A stretch of DNA of 10,541 bases. Source: Chloroflexota bacterium (GTDB lineage Bacteria > Chloroflexota > Dehalococcoidia > JACQUE01). Position 1 is the stretch's first letter. Each line of letters starts with the position of its first letter. Location of the stretch: NCBI GenBank assembly GCA_016210425.1, contig JACQUE010000198.1, forward strand, positions 1 to 10,541, read 5' to 3'. Below are positions 5,349-10,541 of the stretch, piece by piece. Position numbers and translations under genes: made by a program. The notes below the pieces were generated by a model. The model did not search any database. It saw only the letters and a program-made list of their open reading frames with translations, and had not been told where the DNA came from.

Positions 5349-6516
5349 AGGCAGGGGGCTGGTAGACGCAGTAGGGCTCTTCGGCCAGGTAGTCGCCGGT
5401 GACGGCGTAGGAGCGGCCACGGTTGCCTCCGCAGACAACCTTGAACTCACAGCGGCCGCACTTGCCCTTGAGCTTGGAGGGGTCGCGCAAGTCGCGGAAG
5501 AGTTGCGAGTTGCGGTATATGTCGATGAGGCTGCGCTCGCGGACGTTGCCGCCGACCAGGGGCAGGAAGCCGCTGGGGCAGACCTCGCCGATGTGGGAGA
5601 TGAAGCAGAAGCCGTTGCCGTCGTTGACGCCGCGCGTTGGGCGGTTGAGGCCATCCTGGAACTGGTAGCCGGCGCCTGCCAGCGCAAGCTGCGGGTTAGC
5701 CTCGCCACGGGCTTCGGCGGCTGCACGCTCGCGCTGGATGACGACGCGGCGGTAGTGCTGGGCGGCCGTCGACTTGACGTCGAAGGGGCTGCGCTTAGAG
5801 AGGTCGTAAAGCCAGTTGAAGACCTCCTCCATCTGCTCCGCCGAGATCATATCCTCGGCCTTGCCACGTCCTGCGGGCACGAGGAAGAACACGCTCCACT
5901 GTACGGCCCCGTGCCTGGCGACGATGTCCGCCAGCTCGTTGAGGTAGTTGACGTTGTAGCGGCTGACCGTGGAGTTGACCTGGACGGAGAGGCCGGCCTC
6001 GCTGATGGCGTTGAGACAGCCGATGGTGCGCTTGAAGGAGCCGGGCGTCTGGCGGAATGCGTCGTGGACCTCGGCGTTGTGGCCGTCCAGGCTCATCGAG
6101 ACGCGCTGGATGCCAGCCTCCTTGACCATCTCCATCGACTTGCGCGTGACGAGGGCCGTGGCGCTGGGGGCCAGGGCGACCCGCAGGCCCTTCTCTTTGG
6201 AGTAACGGATGAGGTCGGGCAGGTCGCGGCGCATCATCGGGTCGCCGCCGGTGAGGACGAAGATGGGGCTGCCGAACTCCTTGATCTCGTCGATTAGGCG
6301 GAAACCCTCTTCCGTAGTGAGCTCGCGCGGGTCGCGCTTGGGCTGGGCTTCGGCGCGACAGTGCAGGCAGGCCAGTGCACAGGCGCGGGTTATCTCCCAG
6401 ACGACGGTGAAGGGCGCCTTGTCGAAGTCTATCTGCGCCATCGAGGTGTCGTGCATCCGGCGCTCGGCCAAGGACCGGGCGGCGGCGTCGTTTGTTGAAG
6501 TCGGATGTCCGCTCAT
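5347..6516 (-). CDS. Radical SAM/SPASM protein, AhbD (heme b synthase)-like
   Basis: A 389-residue radical SAM enzyme. The N-terminal [4Fe-4S] motif is C46-x3-C50-x2-C53, followed by LTGGDP (G90-P93), MSLDG and VPAGRG. The C-terminal SPASM-type region has C304, C313, C353, C356, C362 and C383 for an auxiliary cluster. It resembles AhbD, which converts Fe-coproporphyrin III to heme b by two oxidative decarboxylations, and an AhbD-related radical SAM/SPASM group of unproven substrate. GGDP in place of the common GGEP is notable. Its position behind resB, ccsA and ahbC supports a heme role, but exact AhbD identity is inference. Start: ATG 6516 has GAGGTG 4-6 nt upstream. ATGs at codons 21 and 26 are alternatives with weaker sites. 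It is the last gene of the leftward operon, 85 nt after ahbC. Confidence 0.8.
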   Translation of the reverse strand: MSGHPTSTNDAAARSLAERRMHDTSMAQIDFDKAPFTVVWEITRACALACLHCRAEAQPKRDPRELTTEEGFRLIDEIKEFGSPIFVLTGGDPMMRRDLPDLIRYSKEKGLRVALAPSATALVTRKSMEMVKEAGIQRVSMSLDGHNAEVHDAFRQTPGSFKRTIGCLNAISEAGLSVQVNSTVSRYNVNYLNELADIVARHGAVQWSVFFLVPAGRGKAEDMISAEQMEEVFNWLYDLSKRSPFDVKSTAAQHYRRVVIQRERAAAEARGEANPQLALAGAGYQFQDGLNRPTRGVNDGNGFCFISHIGEVCPSGFLPLVGGNVRERSLIDIYRNSQLFRDLRDPSKLKGKCGRCEFKVVCGGNRGRSYAVTGDYLAEEPYCVYQPPA

Positions 6517-6526
6517 TTGGCACCTC

Positions 6527-6543
6527 GGCGGGTTGCACCCGCC
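6527..6543 (-). promoter_or_regulatory. Hairpin just upstream of the ahbD-like ribosome binding site
   Basis: GGCGGGT (6527-6533) and ACCCGCC (6537-6543) form a perfect 7-bp stem with a 3-nt loop. It lies only a few bases before the GAGGTG site of the ahbD-like gene on the minus-strand transcript. No T-run follows, so it is more likely a translational or mRNA-stability element than a terminator. Confidence 0.45.
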
Positions 6544-6552
6544 TCTACTGAC

Positions 6553-6578
6553 GGGGGCTGGTCCACATCTCAGCCCCC
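6553..6578 (-). promoter_or_regulatory. GC-rich hairpin in the ahbC-ahbD intergenic gap
   Basis: GGGGGCTG (6553-6560) and CAGCCCCC (6571-6578) form a perfect 8-bp stem with a 10-nt loop. It begins about 24 nt after the ahbC stop and precedes the second hairpin at 6527-6543. There is no T-tail on the minus strand. An mRNA-processing or stabilising element is possible. I recognise no riboswitch family. Confidence 0.45.
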
Positions 6579-6601
6579 CGAAGCTTTCAGTTGGGCCTCG
6601 T

Positions 6602-7819
6602 CTAGCTCTTGGCGGCGCCTGCTGCACTGGCCTTCGACTTCAGGCCGATCTCCTCGTCCGTGAGGTAGCAGGCCGGGTCTTGGCCCCAGACATCGCCGGT
6701 GGCCGCCTCGGCGCGGACGCGTAAGTTGCCGTTGCAGATATCGAGGAAGCGGCACTCGGGGCAGCGGCCCTTCAGGAGGGATTTTCGGTCCTTCAGGCCG
6801 GCCATCAGGGGATCGGAGCGATCCGTCCAAATGTCGCCGAACTTGCGCTCCCGAACGTTGCCGAAGGAGTAGTGCTGCCAGAACTGGTCGGCGTGGACGT
6901 TGCCGAGGTTGTCGACGCAGGAGACGGCGATGCCGGTGGCGTTGCCGCCGTTCCAGCGCAGGAGCTGTAGCACTTCGTCAGCCCGCTCGGGCTGGTCCTG
7001 CAGCACGCGCATGTAGAGGAACGGCCCGTCGGCATGGTTGTCGACGGTGAGGATCTCCTTGTCGAGGCCGCGGCGGAAGAAGTCGAGGGAGCGGTCGAAG
7101 ATGAGGGTGACGGCCTTGCGACTCTCCTCGTGGGTAAGGTCGTGCTTCATCAGCTTGCTGCCCCGGCCGGCGTAGGCCAGGTGGTAGACGCAGCAGCGAG
7201 GGATGTTCTCCTGCTCGATGAGGTCGAACATATCGTTCAGGTACATCTGGTTGAGCTTGGTGATGGTGAAGCGCAGGCCGACGCGAACGCCGGCGTCGCG
7301 GCAGTTGCGGATGCCGCGCATGGCCTTGTCGAAGGCGCCCAGCGTGCCGCGAAAGCGGTCATGGGCAGCGCCGATGCCGTCCAGGCTGACGCCCACTTAG
7401 GAGAAATTGGTGTCCATGATGCGCTGAGCCATCCTCTCGTCGATGAGCGTGCCGTTAGTCGAGATCACCGTCCGCAGGCCGCGCTCATGCGCGTGGGGCG
7501 CCAGCTCGAAGAGGTCTGGGCGGATGGTGGGCTCGCCGCCGGAGAAGAGGATGACGGGAGAGCCGAAGTCGGCGATGTCGTCGATGAATTTGTGGGCCTC
7601 GGCCGTCGTCAACTCGTTGGGGTATTCCTGGTCCTGCGATTCGGAGTAGCAGTGGGCGCAGTGCAGGTTGCAGCGGCGCGTGCTGGTCCAGACGACGATG
7701 GGCGTCTTGTCCTCGGAATAGTGCAAAAGGTGGGCGGGCGATTGGCCGCTTCTTCTGCCGTAGCGCAACGGGTCGCCGATGCCTACAGTTCCGCAGAGCA
7801 GCCTGTTTACTCCCAGCAT
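6602..7819 (-). pseudogene. ahbC: 12,18-didecarboxysiroheme deacetylase AhbC (radical SAM), interrupted by one in-frame TAA
   Basis: The frame runs from ATG 7819 (GGGAG 8 nt upstream) to TAG 6602-6604, 405 codons, with a single TAA at codon 141 (7397-7399). The N-terminal half has LLCGTV and DPLRYGR near the start, the radical SAM motif C50-x3-C54-x2-C57, FSGGEP (92-97) and ISTNGTLI. Directly after the TAA the protein resumes VGVSLDG, then LRFTITK, VYHLAYAGRG, TVDNHADGP and NVHADQFW, ending with auxiliary-cluster Cys C301, C353, C356, C362 and C384. These are hallmarks of AhbC/NirJ-type enzymes. AhbC removes two acetate side chains from didecarboxysiroheme to give Fe-coproporphyrin III in the alternative heme pathway. 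Family members usually have Tyr at the stop position (x-YVG-SLDG), so one TAC or TAT to TAA change explains it. No other damage is visible. It is a recent pseudogene or a sequencing error. GTG 7396, right after the stop, has no ribosome binding site. Confidence 0.85.
7397..7399 (-). other. Isolated nonsense codon (TAA) inside ahbC
   Basis: The minus strand reads AATTTCTCC-TAA-GTGGGCGTC. Both flanks are in the same frame and encode continuous AhbC sequence, with a Tyr codon expected at this site. It is TAA, so selenocysteine (TGA) or pyrrolysine (TAG) recoding is not an explanation. Confidence 0.85.
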
Positions 7820-7849
7820 GACTGACTCTCCCTTTGTATGGCCTTCGCC

Positions 7850-9064
7850 CTAGTAGGCGTGCAGGCTCTCGATCTTGATCAGGTTGACCAGCCAGTTAAC
7901 GCCGAGCCATGTGAACATGACTGTGCCGAAGCTGATGATGGCCAGCAGGGCCAGGCGGTTGCCCGCCCATCCTCTAACGGCGCGGGCGTGGAGGAAGAAG
8001 GCGTAGATGAACCAGGTGATGAGGGCCCAGATCTCCTTGGGATCCCATCCCCACCATGTGCCCCAGGCGTATTGGGCCCAGATGGCGCCGGTGATGAGGA
8101 GCATCGTCTGGAAGACGAAACCGATGGCAACGGCGCGATAGTTCCAGCGAATGAGGGTGGTGCGCCGCGGCATGGCGGCGCCGGCCAGCTTGCCGGAGTT
8201 GCGCTGCTCCTTGGTCGCACCAATCAGGGCGTCGAAGCCCAGGCGGCTGGGGCGCTGCATGGATAAGCCGAAGATGCGGGCCTTCGGGTGCCTCTTCTTG
8301 GTTGCGCCTATGATGTCGTCGTAGGCTGTGGCCACCTGCTCGTTCGCGGCGACGGCAATGTCCTCGTCCGATAAGGCCTCAAGCTCGTCGGCGGTGGGGC
8401 TTGGTCTCCCCGCCGGTTGGCGTACGCGCCTGGCGGGTCGCTCGGAAGGCTCTGTCTCCGGCTCGTAAAGCGTGCGACTCAACGTCATCGCCCCGCTCTT
8501 GTCGATCTCAGGTGAGACCACCTTTAACAGTAGGGGGAGCCCCAACCTATGGGCAAGGGCCGTCGCGTGCTTTCGGCTTGTGGCCAGGTAGGACTCCCTG
8601 GTCAAGAAATACATGATGCCCAGGCCGGCCGAGACCGTGAAAGCGCTGTAGGCGATTATCGCGACGATAACGTGCATCTGCAGCCAGTAGCTCTGCAGCG
8701 CGGGCACCACGTAGCGCGTGACGTCGTCGCGCCCCTGGGAGGCGTTGTAGAGGGCGATGATAAAGCCGATGGGGACGACGAAAAGGCCTACCGCATAAGT
8801 CTTCACGAAAAGGTGAGTTATGACGTAGGCAAGGACGATGCCCCAGGCCAGTGATAAGGACATCTCGTACAGGCTGGTCAGCGGCAGTCTCTTGAAGGTA
8901 ACAATGAAGTCGACCTCCAGCGCTGTCAGGGCCACCAGCCCAATCAGCGAGAAGCCCCAGCCGAGCTTGCCCAGGATGTCTTTCGACGTAAGCAGGTAGC
9001 CAAGATAGGCGATCGTTGCAAGGCCGAGGCCGACCAGCGTCAGCGGCATAGTTATGGTGTACAT
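7850..9064 (-). CDS. ccsA: System II cytochrome c biogenesis protein CcsA/ResC (heme handling)
   Basis: A 404-residue polytopic membrane protein that, with ResB/CcsB, exports heme and attaches it to apocytochrome c on the outer face of the membrane. Family marks are LYEMSLSLAW (65-74), H131 in LQMHVIVAI, the heme-binding WWD motif WGTWWGWDPKE (334-344), H359 in FFLHAR, and a C-terminal TWLGVNWLVN segment ending near LHAY. The loop between the MYFLTRE helix and the next helix (residues about 156-307, some 150 residues) is long, charged and Pro-rich, clearly larger than in compact CcsA proteins. It contains two similar segments, YDDIIGATKKR and FDALIGATKEQ. Start: ATG 9064, with AAGGAG at 9075-9080 inside the last resB codons. 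It begins 7 nt after the resB stop, so the two are co-translated or tightly coupled. It lies 30 nt before ahbC. Confidence 0.93.
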   Translation of the reverse strand: MYTITMPLTLVGLGLATIAYLGYLLTSKDILGKLGWGFSLIGLVALTALEVDFIVTFKRLPLTSLYEMSLSLAWGIVLAYVITHLFVKTYAVGLFVVPIGFIIALYNASQGRDDVTRYVVPALQSYWLQMHVIVAIIAYSAFTVSAGLGIMYFLTRESYLATSRKHATALAHRLGLPLLLKVVSPEIDKSGAMTLSRTLYEPETEPSERPARRVRQPAGRPSPTADELEALSDEDIAVAANEQVATAYDDIIGATKKRHPKARIFGLSMQRPSRLGFDALIGATKEQRNSGKLAGAAMPRRTTLIRWNYRAVAIGFVFQTMLLITGAIWAQYAWGTWWGWDPKEIWALITWFIYAFFLHARAVRGWAGNRLALLAIISFGTVMFTWLGVNWLVNLIKIESLHAY

Positions 9065-9071
9065 GCTCGCC

Positions 9072-10262
9072 TCACTCCTTTCCGAGGTGAGAGAAAACGG
9101 GATACAGGAGAGCGACTGTCCAACCTAAGGTCACACCGAGGAAGCCGATCCAGACCAGGGAGAGGCCGGGCTTCTTTGCGACTATCAGTCCTGACCAGAA
9201 TTTGGGGGGAGCCAAGGTCTTCGGTATATCCTCGAGCCCTAGTTCCGGGTTCATGTCTTTCAGCTTGACGGAGACGTCCTCAACTTTGAAGGAGTCTGTG
9301 GTGTTGACCTCGCGGTCGTTGAGGATCTGCTGTCCACCCTTGGCTGTGGGCTTTACCACGAAAAGGTTGATCTTCTCCGGTAGGGTCGGCACCCGCGTCA
9401 TCCAGAGCTGGAACTTCTTGTCAGGTAGCTCGACTACGGAGTAGCGCTGGGCGCTATAAGGGCTGGAGACGTCGAACTTGAGGGTCGTGGAGCCGTTGGC
9501 GGACTTCGCGCGCGTGAAGTAATCGACGAGGGGCAGTGGCTTGCCGTCGCTGCCGGTCACAACGAGCTCCACAGGGCTCAAGGGCCGCTGGTCCGCCTCC
9601 TGCACGGCGCGGAAAGAGGCCTGGTAGAAGCTGACACCCTTATAGTTGAGGGGGTGGTTAACTTCGATGGCCTTCTCTTTGACCGGCTTGCCGTTCTCCA
9701 GGACGGTTACGTGCGAATACCAATCCCTGATGCTGCCGTCCGGGTTGTAGCGCTCCTCCGCCTTGTCCAGCCTGACCTGGAAGTCGGTATAAGGGACGGA
9801 CCGGGCCTCGCCTTCAACCATACCGAAGGACTGGATGCTGAAGCCCTTCCAGGCGCCGATTATCCCGCCCAGGAGGATCAGGATCATGCTGTAGTGGGCG
9901 ACCATGCTGGAGAGGCGCATTACGGTGGCCTTCTTGCCGAGGAGGATTCGGAAAAGGCGGTTGGTGGTGCAGATGGTGATGGTGCCGGCGAGGATGACCA
10001 TGAGGGCCATAAACCATCGGGAGTGGTAGAGATTGTAGAAGCCGAGGGTGTCCAGGAAGCGGTTGCCTCCCTGGTAGCCCTGAAGCCGCAGGGCTACGAG
10101 TCCGCCTGCGTCCTGAGGGATAAGGGTGCCGATGAGAGAGGCCACGCCGACAATGCCTATCAGTACGAGGGCTGTGTTCCGTGCAATGAATACGCCGAGG
10201 ATAACCTGCCAGGGGCTTTGGGCCTTTTCTTTGTCCCCTATTGATAAGGTGTCTGCGCCCAT
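9072..10262 (-). CDS. resB: System II cytochrome c biogenesis protein ResB/CcsB
   Basis: A 396-residue protein with the ResB layout: three N-terminal membrane helices (about 29-49, 83-100, 119-137), a large extracytoplasmic domain (about 140-365) and one C-terminal helix (about 368-388). Family marks are LIGTLIPQ, FYNLYHSRWF (75-84), the MVAHYSMILILLGG helix, and NHPLNYKGVSFYQASF (202-217). It forms the heme export and apocytochrome c ligation complex with CcsA, encoded immediately downstream. Start: ATG 10262 is the only plausible one. Its AGGAG (10264-10268) is just 1 nt from the ATG, unusually close, which suggests weak or regulated initiation. The frame upstream is open to a TGA but has no start codon. 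It is the first gene of the leftward operon. Confidence 0.9.
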   Translation of the reverse strand: MGADTLSIGDKEKAQSPWQVILGVFIARNTALVLIGIVGVASLIGTLIPQDAGGLVALRLQGYQGGNRFLDTLGFYNLYHSRWFMALMVILAGTITICTTNRLFRILLGKKATVMRLSSMVAHYSMILILLGGIIGAWKGFSIQSFGMVEGEARSVPYTDFQVRLDKAEERYNPDGSIRDWYSHVTVLENGKPVKEKAIEVNHPLNYKGVSFYQASFRAVQEADQRPLSPVELVVTGSDGKPLPLVDYFTRAKSANGSTTLKFDVSSPYSAQRYSVVELPDKKFQLWMTRVPTLPEKINLFVVKPTAKGGQQILNDREVNTTDSFKVEDVSVKLKDMNPELGLEDIPKTLAPPKFWSGLIVAKKPGLSLVWIGFLGVTLGWTVALLYPVFSHLGKE

Positions 10263-10399
10263 TCTCCTGTTCGCGAAAGCGGGATGAATCGCCGGGGCCG
10301 CCGATCACAGAGGCCCAACAGGGGCAAGTCACACCATCGCCCTCAACTGCGTCCTTTCAGGAATCGTCGGTTGTACGTCGGCTTGTGCCAGCGTTCACG
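10263..10399 (-). other. Long structured leader of the resB operon
   Basis: From the predicted start near 10399 the leader is about 137 nt. It holds a stem pairing GGGCGA with TTGCCC (plus-strand GGGCAA 10322-10327 and TCGCCC 10337-10342, 9-nt loop). The 3' arm overlaps an alternative GCCC-CTGTT-GGGC stem. There is no coding frame I can support and no riboswitch family I recognise. Confidence 0.35.
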
Positions 10400-10405
10400 G
10401 CTATT

Positions 10406-10435
10406 AATGTAGCATGTCGAGATACTTTATGGCAA
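10406..10435 (-). promoter_or_regulatory. Candidate promoter of the resB-ccsA-ahbC-ahbD operon
   Basis: On the minus strand TTGCCA (10430-10435, 5 of 6) is followed after 18 nt by TACATT (10406-10411, 4 of 6). TGC immediately precedes TACATT, giving an extended -10. Transcription would start near 10399. Confidence 0.5.
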
Positions 10436-10476
10436 TAGGGGCATCCCCCATCAGAGGCCGGCACCACAGAAGTCCA

Positions 10477-10493
10477 GAGATTCCCAGAATCTC
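10477..10493. repeat. 17-bp palindrome upstream of the resB promoter
   Basis: GAGATTC (10477-10483), CCA, GAATCTC (10487-10493) is a perfect 7-bp inverted repeat with a 3-nt centre. It lies about 42 nt upstream of the resB -35 and 14 nt before the outward promoter. No T-run follows on either strand. It could be a dimeric regulator site serving the divergent promoters. Confidence 0.5.
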
Positions 10494-10506
10494 CCCATTT
10501 AGCTTG

Positions 10507-10535
10507 TTTACAGTTTCAGGCATATGCGGTATATA
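10507..10535 (+). promoter_or_regulatory. Candidate outward promoter at the right edge
   Basis: TTTACA (10507-10512, 5 of 6) and TATATA (10530-10535) are 17 nt apart. An overlapping TATAAG (10532-10537) is an alternative -10. The 8-bp palindrome GCATATGC (10520-10527) sits in the spacer. It would drive a rightward gene outside the window, divergent from resB. Confidence 0.42.
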
Positions 10536-10541
10536 AGGAAG

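Noticed and set aside
5503..6297. Long plus-strand open frame opposite the ahbD-like gene
   Set aside because: Low-complexity Val/Ala/Asp/Glu-rich translation mirroring GC-rich codons of the real radical SAM gene, with no recognisable motif.
6517..6601. A known riboswitch (cobalamin, SAM or similar) between ahbC and ahbD
   Set aside because: I could not find the conserved core sequences of these families. Only simple hairpins are visible.
6516..6627. Start of the ahbD-like protein at ATG 6627
   Set aside because: It would overlap the end of ahbC and translate the intergenic hairpins. ATG 6516 has a proper ribosome binding site.
6602..7396. The part of ahbC after the stop as an independent gene starting at GTG 7396
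   Set aside because: No ribosome binding site precedes the GTG, and the frame continues exactly from the upstream part. The segment starts inside the radical SAM barrel, so it is one broken gene.
7397..7399. Recoding of the ahbC stop as selenocysteine or pyrrolysine
   Set aside because: The codon is TAA, not TGA or TAG, and the expected residue is Tyr. arsR ends with TAA, so TAA is a normal stop here.
7034..7825. Long plus-strand open frame opposite ahbC
   Set aside because: Antisense shadow of a GC-rich gene, rich in Val/Ala/Glu/Asp and lacking domain motifs.
9654..10244. Plus-strand frame opposite resB
   Set aside because: Shadow of resB codons, with no motif or ribosome binding site.

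Overview
The window looks like chromosomal DNA of a GC-rich, probably anaerobic bacterium. A Chloroflexota (Dehalococcoidia-like) source is my best guess. It rests on protein character and on the pairing of a siroheme-derived heme pathway (AhbC/AhbD-type radical SAM enzymes) with system II cytochrome c maturation (ResB/CcsA), not on a marker gene. All genes fit known families. I found no tRNA, rRNA, CRISPR array, transposase or phage gene.

Left part (1-3736): a 5' fragment of an EthD-like dimeric alpha-beta barrel protein runs leftward off the edge. A divergent intergenic region follows, with a promoter-like site and an intrinsic-terminator hairpin ahead of a DedA family membrane protein that has a TTG start and a strong ribosome binding site. 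Next is an O-antigen ligase/polymerase (Wzy_C type) membrane protein with its own TATAAT box. Its best-supported start is an unusual CTG. Its stop codon abuts the stop codon of a convergent HtrA/DegP-type serine protease with one PDZ domain.

Centre (3737-5200): an AT-rich divergent promoter region separates htrA from a two-gene arsenic cassette. The cassette has an ArsR-family repressor with a Cys-rich C-terminus and an ArsM arsenite S-adenosylmethionine methyltransferase. The arsR ribosome binding site is almost fully complementary to the 16S rRNA 3' tail and places the start at TTG 4002.

Right part (5201-10541): a leftward operon resB - ccsA - ahbC - ahbD-like. ResB and CcsA deliver and attach heme to apocytochromes c. 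AhbC and AhbD catalyse the last two steps of heme b formation from siroheme. The operon would thus link heme supply to cytochrome c assembly. The ahbC frame is broken by one TAA at 7397-7399, exactly where the family usually has Tyr. Two strong hairpins lie between ahbC and ahbD. Downstream of ahbD is a damaged C-terminal scrap of a sugar-nucleotide epimerase, which marks a rearrangement boundary. Upstream of resB are a good promoter, a leader of about 137 nt, a 17-bp palindrome and an outward-facing promoter for a gene beyond the right edge.

The points most worth a second look are the isolated nonsense codon in ahbC, the epimerase scar, the CTG start with competing hairpins before the ligase gene, the enlarged CcsA loop with a duplicated IGATK motif, and the structured RNA segments in the heme/cytochrome operon.
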